A DNA stretch of 10,329 nt from ZC4RG35 sp041747855 (GCA_041747855.1 JBGTEJ010000003.1:1-10329), one strand, 5' to 3'. Shown: positions 1 through 6,534, numbered from the stretch's first letter. The notes: generated by a model from the sequence alone, not told the origin. Numbers and translations: made by a program.

Positions 1-2
1 AG

Positions 3-2759
3 CTTCCACGGGAGAAGCTCGTGGTGTTTACCGGCATCTCCGGATCGGGGAAGTCCTCGCTCGCCTTCGACACCATCTACGCAGAGGGGCAGCGCAGATA
101 TGTGGAGTCGTTGTCGGCATACGCCCGTCAGTTCCTGGGGCAGATGGACAAGCCGGACGTCGACTTCATCGACGGGTTGTCACCTGCCATCTCCATCGAC
201 CAGAAGACAGCTTCTCGCAATCCAAGGTCGACCGTCGGCACCGTCACCGAAATCCACGACTACCTACGCTTGCTCTACGCCCGAATCGGGGTGCCCCATT
301 GTCCCAACGATGGAACACCGGTGGCCCGCCAGACCCCACAGCAGATCGTCGACCGCATCCTCGAACTCGAGGAGGGGACCAGGTTTCAGGTGCTGGCCCC
401 CGTGGTCCGGGGTCGCAAAGGGGAGTACGAAGGGCTGATGAACGACCTCGCCCGCCAGGGTTTCGCCAGGGCGCGGGTCGACGGTGAGGTGCGAGAACTC
501 ACCGAGGCGATCAAGCTCGACCGCTACGTGCAACACAGCATCGAGGTCATCGTCGACCGGTTGGTGCGTCGGGACGGGATGGAGCAGCGGCTCACCCAAT
601 CCCTGGAGACGGCCCTCGGCTTGACAGAAGGCGTGGCCGAGATCGAGATCACCGACGGACCCACAGTGACCTTCTCCCAGCATCTCGCCTGCTCGGTCTG
701 CGGTCTCAGTTTCGAAGATCTCCAACCCCGCAACTTCTCGTTCAACAGCCCTTACGGGGCCTGTTCGACCTGCTCCGGCATCGGGACCAGTTATCAGGTG
801 GATCCCGACCTCGTCATTGCCGACCCCGAACTGTCCCTGAATGAGGGTGCAATCGCCATGTGGTCCGGGAACCGGATGCGTTACTACTACCGGCTGCTCA
901 CCTCGATGGGGGAGGCCCTCGGCTACTCGATGGACACGCCATGGCAGGACCTGCCGGAAGACATCCGGGAGAAGATCCTCTACGGGACCGGCGAGGAGAG
1001 GATCACGGTTCAATATGTGAACCGTTTTGGCCGGAAGAGGATGTGGGACGCAACCTTCGAGGGGGCAGTTCCATTCTTGACCCGTCGCCACGAGAATGCC
1101 GACTCCGACTCGTCCCGGGAGTACTACCAGGAGTACATGGCCGAAGTGCCTTGCCTTACCTGTGAAGGCGCCCGGCTCAACCTGATCTCCCTGGCCGTCA
1201 CCATCGGCAAATCCAACATCGCCGAGGTTTCGGACTTGAGTCTCGGCAACGCGTACCAGTTCTTGGACTCCCTGGTCCTGTCCGACCGTGACAGCCAGAT
1301 AGCCGAGCGGGTTCTGAAGGAAGTGAAAGCCCGAGTCAAGTTCCTCCTCGATGTTGGCCTGGACTACCTCACACTTTCACGCTCGGCGGCCACCCTGGCC
1401 GGGGGAGAGGCGCAGCGGATCAGACTGGCCACCCAGATCGGATCGGGCTTGGTGGGAGTCCTCTACATCCTCGACGAGCCCTCGATCGGGCTCCACCAAC
1501 GGGACAACCAGAAGTTGATCGAGACCCTTCTCCGACTCCGTGACATGGGCAACACGTTGATCGTGGTCGAACATGATGAGGAGACCATCAAGGTTGCCGA
1601 CCACATTGTCGACATCGGTCCCGGGGCCGGGGAACACGGGGGCGCGATCGTCGCCCAGGGGACCTTGGCCGACATAATGGCCGCCCCCGACTCGATCACC
1701 GGCGACTACCTAGCGAGGCGACGTCAGATCGAAGTGCCGCTCTTCCGGCGGGAAGGAAACGGGACTGCCATCAAAGTGGTCGGGGCCACCGAGAACAATC
1801 TGGACAAGATCGACGCCGAGTTCCCGTTGGGAGCTTTCACTGCGGTCACCGGTGTGTCAGGATCCGGCAAGTCGACGTTGGTGGAGGAGATCCTGTGGAA
1901 GGGGTTGGCGAGCAAAGTCAACCGGGCGCGGGTCGTGCCGGGGAGGCACACCAGGATCACCGGCATCGAGCACATCGACAAGGTCATCGACATCGACCAG
2001 TCGCCCATCGGGCGGACGCCGCGCTCCAACCCGGCCACATACACCAAGCTGTTCGATCAGATCCGAGAGCTCTTCTCACAGACTGCCGAGGCCAGGGCCA
2101 GGGGGTACAAGCCGGGTAGATTCTCCTTCAATGTGTCTGGCGGCCGATGCGAAGCCTGCAAGGGCGACGGAACGATCCAGATCGAGATGCACTTCCTACC
2201 CGACGTGTATGTCCCTTGTGAGGTGTGTCAGGGTAAGAGATACAACAGGGACACTCTGGAGATTCTCTGGAAGGGACACAACATCTCCGAAATTCTCGCG
2301 ATGTCGGTCGAGGAAGCTCTCGGCTTCTTCGAGAACCAGCCCAGGATCGTCCGCATTCTCCAGACCATCTACGACGTAGGACTCGGGTACATCAAGCTGG
2401 GCCAACCCGCAACGACATTGTCGGGTGGTGAGGCGCAGCGGATGAAGCTCGCCTCGGAGTTGGGGCGGCGCTCCACAGGTCGGACCTTCTACATCCTCGA
2501 CGAGCCGACTACCGGGCTCCACTTCGAGGACATCAGGAAGCTGCTCCAAGTGCTTCAACGTCTGGTCGACAGTGGCAATACGGTGGTAGTCATCGAGCAC
2601 AACCTGGATGTGATCAAGACCGTGGACCATGTCATCGACCTCGGGCCCGAAGGCGGCAGTGGGGGAGGGCGGATCCTTGCAGAGGGAACGCCGGAAGAAG
2701 TAGCCCAGGTGGGGGAGAGCTACACCGGGAAGTTCCTACGGGAGGTACTTGGGGGTTGA
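3..2759 (+). CDS. uvrA: Excinuclease ABC subunit UvrA (5'-truncated by window edge)
   Basis: UvrA is the DNA-damage sensor ATPase of nucleotide excision repair; it works as a dimer, loads UvrB at lesions and then leaves. The frame is open from base 3, and the first visible residues (LPREKLVVFTGISGSGKSS) already hold Walker A of ATPase I, so only about 20 N-terminal codons are missing. The 918 visible residues agree with the usual ~940-970. Two ABC modules are visible: Walker A at nt 33-59 and 1851-1877, signatures LAGGEAQ at 1395-1415 and LSGGEAQ at about 2418-2438, each followed by an ILDEP Walker B. Two zinc modules are complete: CxxC pairs at 690-701 and 762-773, and at 2148-2159 and 2217-2228. 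The first signature has Ala where Ser is commonest. The stop is TGA at 2757-2759. Its promoter lies outside the window. Identification is secure. Confidence 0.98.
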   Translation, partial: LPREKLVVFTGISGSGKSSLAFDTIYAEGQRRYVESLSAYARQFLGQMDKPDVDFIDGLSPAISIDQKTASRNPRSTVGTVTEIHDYLRLLYARIGVPHCPNDGTPVARQTPQQIVDRILELEEGTRFQVLAPVVRGRKGEYEGLMNDLARQGFARARVDGEVRELTEAIKLDRYVQHSIEVIVDRLVRRDGMEQRLTQSLETALGLTEGVAEIEITDGPTVTFSQHLACSVCGLSFEDLQPRNFSFNSPYGACSTCSGIGTSYQVDPDLVIADPELSLNEGAIAMWSGNRMRYYYRLLTSMGEALGYSMDTPWQDLPEDIREKILYGTGEERITVQYVNRFGRKRMWDATFEGAVPFLTRRHENADSDSSREYYQEYMAEVPCLTCEGARLNLISLAVTIGKSNIAEVSDLSLGNAYQFLDSLVLSDRDSQIAERVLKEVKARVKFLLDVGLDYLTLSRSAATLAGGEAQRIRLATQIGSGLVGVLYILDEPSIGLHQRDNQKLIETLLRLRDMGNTLIVVEHDEETIKVADHIVDIGPGAGEHGGAIVAQGTLADIMAAPDSITGDYLARRRQIEVPLFRREGNGTAIKVVGATENNLDKIDAEFPLGAFTAVTGVSGSGKSTLVEEILWKGLASKVNRARVVPGRHTRITGIEHIDKVIDIDQSPIGRTPRSNPATYTKLFDQIRELFSQTAEARARGYKPGRFSFNVSGGRCEACKGDGTIQIEMHFLPDVYVPCEVCQGKRYNRDTLEILWKGHNISEILAMSVEEALGFFENQPRIVRILQTIYDVGLGYIKLGQPATTLSGGEAQRMKLASELGRRSTGRTFYILDEPTTGLHFEDIRKLLQVLQRLVDSGNTVVVIEHNLDVIKTVDHVIDLGPEGGSGGGRILAEGTPEEVAQVGESYTGKFLREVLGG

Positions 2760-2874
2760 TATTCCTTGGTTGACCTGGTCGGCCGGCGGTTGCCCCCTGG
2801 GTTTAGTACGACTGAAGATTGAGAGTGGGTGCGGCGGGTTCGATGCATTTGCTAGCCAATCACTTCCACCCTGA

Positions 2875-2890
2875 CCGGTACCCTTACCGG
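2875..2890. repeat. Perfect inverted repeat centred on the -10 of the GT87-like gene
   Basis: The sequence reads CCGGTA-CCCT-TACCGG: two perfect 6-bp arms around a 4-nt centre. It contains the putative -10 hexamer TACCCT (2879-2884) and ends one base before the GTG start at 2892. If transcription starts at or next to the GTG, the repeat is hardly transcribed, so a DNA-level role such as an operator is more likely than an RNA hairpin. A 6+6 palindrome can also occur by chance in GC-rich DNA. The arms are seen; the operator role is inference. Confidence 0.4.
2879..2884 (+). promoter_or_regulatory. Putative -10 element (TACCCT) for a leaderless GT87-like mRNA
   Basis: TACCCT fits the actinobacterial -10 pattern TANNNT. 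Seven nucleotides separate it from the GTG at 2892, which places the expected transcription start on or next to the start codon. No Shine-Dalgarno precedes that GTG, as expected of a leaderless message. No good TTGACA-like -35 is visible at 16-18 nt. The same hexamer lies 6 nt before the methyltransferase start and 7 nt before the uvrC start. Confidence 0.45.
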
Positions 2891-2891
2891 G

Positions 2892-3836
2892 GTGATCTCA
2901 CAGAGAGCCAGTTGGCTACTCCCCCGACTCGCAGCCTTTGTGACTCTCCTGATCGGATGCTGGGTGGTACCGGGGGTCCCCGCCGACTTCGGAATGGACG
3001 CAGTGGTCGGTCGCGCGTTTATCTCTGGGATGGACCCGCTGATGCCTCTCACCGAACTGGGTGTTAATCTTCCCTATATCGCCACCAGAACACCGATCGG
3101 AGTGGCTCTGGCGGCGCCGCTTGGATTGATCCCTGAAAGTCTCTTGATTCCGAGTGCAGCAATATTCGTAGCGCTGACCGGACTCGTCTTCCTTCACCTA
3201 CTCAACAGCTTTGGTGTCTCGTGGTGGTGGGCAGCCGCCATCGTCGTCTGGCCTTTTTCCGAGGTCGACCGGCACGGTCAATCAACGTTCTTGCTCGGCG
3301 CCTTGATGCTTGGCGCTGTCGTCGCTGAGGATCGACCAAAGCTGGCAGGCTTCCTACTCGCGCTCGCGATAGGCCTCAAGATGTGGCCAGCTCTAATTGC
3401 GGTGGCTTTGTTCGCTTCGGGCCGCCGACTAATCGCTACTTGGACGAGCATCTGGTTTGTCGCCTTGACGATGTTCCTTCTCGCGGCGACACCGATCACT
3501 GTGAACGGGACCGTTTCCGCATTGACCCAAGACATCCCGAATCCTGCGAATATCTCCCGCACCCCTATCTGGGTAATTCCACCGGCCGTCATCATTTTCT
3601 TCCTGTGGGCGCGACGCCAAACTTGGCTGCGAGGGACCGCTTGGGCGATTCCGGCCGGACTTGCCCTATCGCCGGTCCTGTGGGCGGCCTACCTTCCCGT
3701 ACTCGCGGTCCCGATGGTGCTTCTTGGCAACCAACCGGCCGTCCCGGTCGGCCATCGGAGAACTGGCCCTACAGAACTACCTGGCCCGAACCCCTCTGAG
3801 ACGGCACAGCGGGGAGCAGGATTCGCCTCAGGCTGA
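2892..3836 (+). CDS. GT87/DUF2029-like multi-pass membrane glycosyltransferase, atypical C-terminus
   Basis: A 314-residue, very hydrophobic protein with roughly eight to nine likely transmembrane segments (about residues 9-29, 66-80, 85-105, 109-121, 132-145, 150-175, 182-200, 226-240, 250-279). Features that recall GT87 (DUF2029) are an Asp in the first outer loop (DFGMD, 32-36), TRTPIGVALAAPLGLIP (65-81), a GQSTFLLGAL stretch (129-138) and AGFLLALAIGLKMWPALI (152-169). GT87 enzymes are GT-C-fold transferases that move sugars from polyprenyl-phosphate donors to envelope glycans or glycolipids. The usual length is nearer 400; here membrane character ends at about residue 279 and a polar, Pro/Gly-rich tail follows, which could mean truncation or a frameshift. 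Third codon positions look less G/C-rich than in uvrA, hinting at a different history. Start: GTG at 2892, next to a -10 element. The substrate cannot be named. Confidence 0.6.
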   Translation: MISQRASWLLPRLAAFVTLLIGCWVVPGVPADFGMDAVVGRAFISGMDPLMPLTELGVNLPYIATRTPIGVALAAPLGLIPESLLIPSAAIFVALTGLVFLHLLNSFGVSWWWAAAIVVWPFSEVDRHGQSTFLLGALMLGAVVAEDRPKLAGFLLALAIGLKMWPALIAVALFASGRRLIATWTSIWFVALTMFLLAATPITVNGTVSALTQDIPNPANISRTPIWVIPPAVIIFFLWARRQTWLRGTAWAIPAGLALSPVLWAAYLPVLAVPMVLLGNQPAVPVGHRRTGPTELPGPNPSETAQRGAGFASG

Positions 3837-4085
3837 AAGATGTGTCGTCGAGGAGGGGACCAATTTGCCGGTGGGGCCAATACGATCGGATAGAGGATCT
3901 GAACGTCGTGGCAGAGTCCTCCACAGAAGCACCTCACCCAGCTGGCTCTCTCTACTCACAGCGGATTTCAGACACTTCCGCCAATCGGATCGGGCGGGAG
4001 TGCGCACGAGCAACACGGCGAGCGGAACGAACGCCCGTGCGGTGTTGTTACCGAAGTCCCACACCCAATTCGATCCCACCGACAT
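3828..4085 (-). pseudogene. Possible downstream fragment of a decayed membrane-protein gene
   Basis: An 85-codon minus-strand frame from ATG (4085-4083) to TGA (3830-3828). Its first ~30 residues look like a real membrane-protein end: SNWVWDFGNNTARAFVPLAV, followed by LLVRTP, a Trp-rich loop leading into one hydrophobic helix. In this part third codon positions are mostly G/C. The remaining ~55 residues are basic and of low complexity and may be out-of-frame sequence. The frame continues upstream through EPLYL to a TAA at 4103-4101, beyond which another hydrophobic segment is read in the same frame. The 3' end overlaps the GT87-like gene by 9 nt. I do not recognise the family. It could also be a chance frame. 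Confidence 0.3.
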
Positions 4086-4100
4086 CAGATAGAGAGGTTC

Positions 4101-4277
4101 TTAGCCTGAGTCGAGAACACCCATGAAGCGGAGCACGGCTTCGCGGAACCTGGAGCAGTCAGTGACACCTCCCACGGCCAGGCTCTGTGTCCAGATCAAG
4201 AATCCGGCGAACACAGCGCCTATCAGCGACCACCTGATGAAGACCTTCGAGGCGTCAGACACAGGAGTAATTCTCAC
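4101..4277 (-). CDS. Small one-helix membrane ORF (58 aa), or upstream fragment of a decayed gene
   Basis: From GTG (4277-4275) to TAA (4103-4101) the minus strand encodes 58 residues: a short polar N-terminus (MRITPVSDASK), one clear transmembrane segment at about residues 15-35 (RWSLIGAVFAGFLIWTQSLA) and a polar tail with one Cys (CSRFREAV). About 72% of its third codon positions are G or C, which supports real coding. No good Shine-Dalgarno is visible. The stop is in the same frame as the hydrophobic segment that follows (4085-3828), so the two may be one interrupted gene. Alternatively this is a complete small membrane protein. No family is recognised and no function is proposed. Confidence 0.35.
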   Translation of the reverse strand: MRITPVSDASKVFIRWSLIGAVFAGFLIWTQSLAVGGVTDCSRFREAVLRFMGVLDSG

Positions 4278-4327
4278 ATGTGCGGCCTGTCGAATAGCGA
4301 CTCAAAGCTTGCGCTGGCCTGCCGATA

Positions 4328-4333
4328 TAGGCT
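4328..4333 (+). promoter_or_regulatory. Weak candidate -10 (TAGGCT) upstream of the UDP-glucuronate decarboxylase gene
   Basis: TAGGCT fits TANNNT and would start a transcript near 4340, giving a leader of about 18 nt that contains the ribosome binding site at 4345-4350. There is no matching -35 at the usual distance; a TTGCGC at 4309-4314 is only 13 nt away. The assignment rests on position and hexamer only. Confidence 0.25.
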
Positions 4334-4344
4334 GGACGCACTTT

Positions 4345-4350
4345 GGAGAA
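4345..4350 (+). promoter_or_regulatory. Ribosome binding site GGAGAA that sets the UXS start
   Basis: GGAGAA ends 7 nt before the ATG at 4358, good Shine-Dalgarno spacing. The alternative in-frame TTG at 4343 overlaps this element and would add only five residues (MENNI), so the ATG is preferred. Confidence 0.65.
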
Positions 4351-4357
4351 CAACATC

Positions 4358-5335
4358 ATGAAACGTGGCGAAGCCGCGGGGTTTGGAGAACTGGAAGGCA
4401 AACACGCCGTCGTCTTGGGTGGGGCGGGATTCCTCGGATCGCATGTGTGCACCTGGATGGTGAACCATGGAGCCCGGGTGACCTCAATCGACAACATGAT
4501 CACCGGTAACGCCGGCAACGTCGCACATCTGCTCAGCGATAGCCAGTTCCGGCTGATCGACTACGACGTGACCGACTACCTGCACGTCGCCGGGCCGGTC
4601 GACTACGTCCTCAACTTCGCCTCGCCGGCCTCACCTGTCGACTATTTGAAGTGGCCCATCCACACCCTGAAGGTGGGTGCTTTCGGGACCCACAAGGGGC
4701 TCGGACTGGCAAGGGAGAAGGGAGCCGTCTTCTTCCTCGCCTCGACCTCCGAGGTGTATGGGGACCCGCTGGTGAACCCGCAGCCTGAGACCTACTGGGG
4801 CAATGTCAACCCGATTGGCCCTCGAGGCGTTTATGACGAGGCCAAGCGGTTCGCCGAGGCGCTCACTCTCGCCTATCAGCGGGAGCACGGAGTCGCAACC
4901 CGGATCGTCAGGATCTTCAACACTTATGGCCCCCGCATGAGGCCCAACGACGGCCGCGCAGTGCCCGCCTTTTTCAAGGCTGCGTTGGAGGATCGTCCGC
5001 TTCCGATCCATGGAGACGGAAGCCAGACCCGCTCACTCTGTTATGTGGAGGATGAGGTCGAGGGCATTCTGAGACTCCTCCTGTCCGACGAGACGAGTCC
5101 GGTGAACATCGGGAACTCCGAGGAAGTGACGGTTCTGGAATTGGCAGAGACGATCCAAGATGTTGTGGGCAATTACCCTGGGATCGAGTTCCATCCCAGA
5201 CCGACCGACGACCCGACTGTGCGACGTCCCGACACCACCAAGGCCGAAGCTGTCCTCGGTTGGAAGGCGCAGATCCCACTCCGGACCGGCCTGGAGCGGA
5301 CCCTTCCCTGGTTCAAGGAAGTCCTCGGCTACTAG
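4358..5335 (+). CDS. UDP-glucuronate decarboxylase (UDP-xylose synthase, UXS-type extended SDR)
   Basis: This cytosolic NAD-dependent enzyme would oxidise UDP-glucuronate at C4, decarboxylate it and reduce it to UDP-xylose, a donor for envelope or capsule glycans. The 325-residue protein is full length for the family. Visible motifs are the Rossmann loop GGAGFLGSH (21-29), the cofactor-facing NFASPASPVDY (86-96), ASTSEVYGDPL (128-138) with the catalytic Ser/Thr-Glu pair, YWGNVNPIGPRGVYDEAKR (146-164) with the YxxxK catalytic pair Y159/K163, RIFNTYGPRM (185-194) and GDGSQTRSLCYV (219-230). The WGNVNPIGPR and TRS-CYV signatures favour UXS over dTDP-glucose 4,6-dehydratase, though a related epimerase or dehydratase activity is not excluded. 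It stands alone, with no UDP-glucose dehydrogenase visible. Its last 23 bp overlap the end of the convergent HTTM gene. Confidence 0.85.
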   Translation: MKRGEAAGFGELEGKHAVVLGGAGFLGSHVCTWMVNHGARVTSIDNMITGNAGNVAHLLSDSQFRLIDYDVTDYLHVAGPVDYVLNFASPASPVDYLKWPIHTLKVGAFGTHKGLGLAREKGAVFFLASTSEVYGDPLVNPQPETYWGNVNPIGPRGVYDEAKRFAEALTLAYQREHGVATRIVRIFNTYGPRMRPNDGRAVPAFFKAALEDRPLPIHGDGSQTRSLCYVEDEVEGILRLLLSDETSPVNIGNSEEVTVLELAETIQDVVGNYPGIEFHPRPTDDPTVRRPDTTKAEAVLGWKAQIPLRTGLERTLPWFKEVLGY

Positions 5336-6143
5336 TCAGCGCTGGCGCTGCGACTGCGTGGGATCGGGCGGGTGGAAGGGTGGACCTGAACAAGGGATAG
5401 ATCGCCAACATCAGCATGGCAAATACGCCGAGTTCGAGGGTGTCGGCCATCAGTAGTGCCACTGTCAGGTGGAACAGGGCCCCCACCACGAATGCGATGA
5501 GTCGCAGACGCGGCAGCCACAGTGCAAAGGCGAGAAACACTTCGGTCACCACCGCACCGCCCGCGACCACACCCAGGAAGGCGGGGGTGCGAAGCGAGTC
5601 TGGGAATGGGATCAGACCATCGCGGAGCACGCCGGCCAGGACTTGGCCTGAGAGGAAACTCTCGTTGATCTTGGTCAACGCAGAGAAGAGGTAGACGACG
5701 GAGACCTGCATCATTATGAGCATCACCGGCCACCGGGCCACTGGCCGTTGAGACGGGTCAAATCTAGATCCGGCGCCCGCATCTGAGACCACCAGTAGAA
5801 GGACCACCCAGGCCATCAGGTAGAGATGGTTGGCGTAAGTCTGAAGGTCGAGCGCAAGCATGAACGCCAATGCCGAGAGCAGGGTTAGACCACTTAGGTG
5901 GACCTTCCAGCCGAGCGCGAGAAGACAGGCGCTCCCCAACCAGATTGCCACAAGAACGAAGGCGAGTGGTCTTGAGGGTGTGGGCATCCAATCGAAGACA
6001 GGAGTCTTGAGGATCTGTGGATCGCTCAAACGCAGAAGCAACGGAAGTGCGATCAACGATCGAGCGGCAGCTGCAGCACCAATCATGATTCGGGTTCGGT
6101 TCAATGGTCCAGGTTCCAGCGGCTTCAGGAGCCAGGTCAACAT
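5313..6143 (-). CDS. HTTM-domain membrane protein, vitamin K-dependent carboxylase-like N-terminal half
   Basis: A 276-residue multi-pass membrane protein of the HTTM family, the membrane domain shared by vitamin K-dependent gamma-glutamyl carboxylase (VKGC, GGCX) and bacterial relatives. Hydrophobic segments lie at about residues 20-38, 58-78, 82-100, 106-120, 138-155, 188-210, 214-231 and 236-252. Three stretches match GGCX, recalled from memory: YANHLYL (103-109) with GGCX NNHSYL, putting H106 on His160; YLFSALTKINESFLSGQ (151-167) with YFIAGVKKLDADW, putting K158 on the catalytic base Lys218; and FHLTVALL (224-231) with the FH stretch that contains His287. The soluble C-terminal part of VKGC is absent here and seems to be encoded by the gene upstream. 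Start: ATG at 6143, with AAGGGG (6157-6152) 8 nt before it and a 7-nt overlap with the preceding gene. The substrate is unknown; carboxylation in a bacterium is not established. Confidence 0.75.
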   Translation of the reverse strand: MLTWLLKPLEPGPLNRTRIMIGAAAAARSLIALPLLLRLSDPQILKTPVFDWMPTPSRPLAFVLVAIWLGSACLLALGWKVHLSGLTLLSALAFMLALDLQTYANHLYLMAWVVLLLVVSDAGAGSRFDPSQRPVARWPVMLIMMQVSVVYLFSALTKINESFLSGQVLAGVLRDGLIPFPDSLRTPAFLGVVAGGAVVTEVFLAFALWLPRLRLIAFVVGALFHLTVALLMADTLELGVFAMLMLAIYPLFRSTLPPARSHAVAAPALTSSRGLP

Positions 6144-6460
6144 TCGTAGGACCCCTTGATCCAGGTGACCCGTATGGCTCCCGGAACAGCGGTGCACAGG
6201 AACGGTGGCACCAGCTCATCCAATGGGAGGTCAGCCCGTGGCCCCGCCAGGACCTCATCGAGCGTCACCTTTCGTTCTCCCGCCGCTGTGACCACGGCAA
6301 ACCCAGGGTCGGGCACTGCGTGGGAGAACATCTGCCAGCCAAACCGCTGACTGGTTTCGTTTTCCGTGAACAGCAGAATTGCGGGCACTGTCAACTGAAA
6401 GGCGAGGAAAAGTGCCATGACTGTCACAGCCGCCTTAGGGGTCCATCGCCAATCGGACAT
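6137..6460 (-). CDS. Small one-helix protein, carboxylase C-terminal-like partner of the HTTM protein
   Basis: A 107-residue protein with a short N-terminus (MSDWRWTPK), one transmembrane helix (about 11-31) and an extracytoplasmic-type domain. The stretch FLAFQLTVPAILLF (18-31), then QRFGWQMFSH (38-47) and FAVVTAAGERKV (54-65), resembles the part of GGCX that follows its HTTM domain (a helix with QLFLP, then YGYSWDMMVHS, then a beta-rich segment), as recalled from memory. It therefore looks like the C-terminal piece of a split VKGC-like protein, encoded upstream of the HTTM piece. It ends GSYEC and has two Cys (89, 107). Its TGA overlaps the HTTM start codon region (ATGTTGA), so the two are probably translationally coupled. 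Start: ATG at 6460 is preferred because TAGCCT lies 8 nt before it; an in-frame ATG at 6502 would add 14 residues. No closer family is recognised. Confidence 0.65.
   Translation of the reverse strand: MSDWRWTPKAAVTVMALFLAFQLTVPAILLFTENETSQRFGWQMFSHAVPDPGFAVVTAAGERKVTLDEVLAGPRADLPLDELVPPFLCTAVPGAIRVTWIKGSYEC
6152..6157 (-). promoter_or_regulatory. Ribosome binding site AAGGGG of the HTTM gene
   Basis: On the minus strand AAGGGG lies 8 nt before the ATG at 6143, inside the end of the upstream gene. It decides between this ATG and the longer in-frame start at 6197, which would overlap the upstream gene by 61 nt and add 18 polar residues. Confidence 0.55.
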
Positions 6461-6468
6461 TTCCGCAC

Positions 6469-6474
6469 AGGCTA
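6469..6474 (-). promoter_or_regulatory. Putative -10 (TAGCCT) for the HTTM operon
   Basis: On the minus strand TAGCCT fits TANNNT and is followed by 8 nt and the ATG at 6460, compatible with a leaderless or nearly leaderless transcript. No -35 is clear. If the start is instead at 6502 this hexamer lies within the gene and means nothing. Confidence 0.3.
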
Positions 6475-6522
6475 AGGCCAGCCGGGGGGAGGGAAGGGTC
6501 ATGAGCTGGGTCCCGCGTCTTC

Positions 6523-6528
6523 TACCCT
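6523..6528 (+). promoter_or_regulatory. Putative -10 (TACCCT) for a leaderless methyltransferase mRNA
   Basis: TACCCT is followed by 6 nt (CCGCAG) and the ATG at 6535. No Shine-Dalgarno precedes the ATG. Same hexamer and nearly the same spacing as at the GT87-like gene and uvrC. It faces the HTTM operon, whose preferred start is 75 bp away. Confidence 0.5.
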
Positions 6529-6534
6529 CCGCAG

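Larger units (their letters stand above)
3837..4357. other. Gene-poor stretch of about 520 bp
   Basis: No plus-strand frame here looks protein-like: the open frames are rich in Arg and Ser and lack domain motifs, as shadow frames in GC-rich DNA do. The only plausible coding signal is on the minus strand, as two hydrophobic segments in one frame separated by a TAA (annotated separately). I see no tRNA, no rRNA, no tandem repeat and no convincing terminator after the GT87-like gene. The last ~30 bp hold the leader and ribosome binding site of the next gene. Confidence 0.5.

Noticed and set aside
264..1091. Long minus-strand open frame (275 codons) inside uvrA
   Set aside because: It lies opposite a fully conserved UvrA coding region, has no recognisable domain, and is the usual shadow frame of GC-rich coding DNA.
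1395..1415. LAGGE in place of LSGGE in the first ABC signature of UvrA
   Set aside because: To my knowledge Ala occurs here in other UvrA proteins and the rest of the ATPase site is intact, so I do not treat it as a loss of function.
2770..2809. TTGACC followed by TAGTAC as a promoter after uvrA
   Set aside because: The spacing between the hexamers is 28 nt, far beyond the 16-18 nt that sigma70-type promoters use.
3842..4126. Plus-strand open frames in the gap between the GT87-like gene and UXS
   Set aside because: Their translations are Arg/Ser-rich with no hydrophobic core or motif; the minus strand explains the coding signal better.
6144..6197. Longer HTTM start at 6197
   Set aside because: It would overlap the upstream gene by 61 nt and add a polar His/Cys-containing leader; ATG 6143 has a good ribosome binding site and a short coupling overlap.
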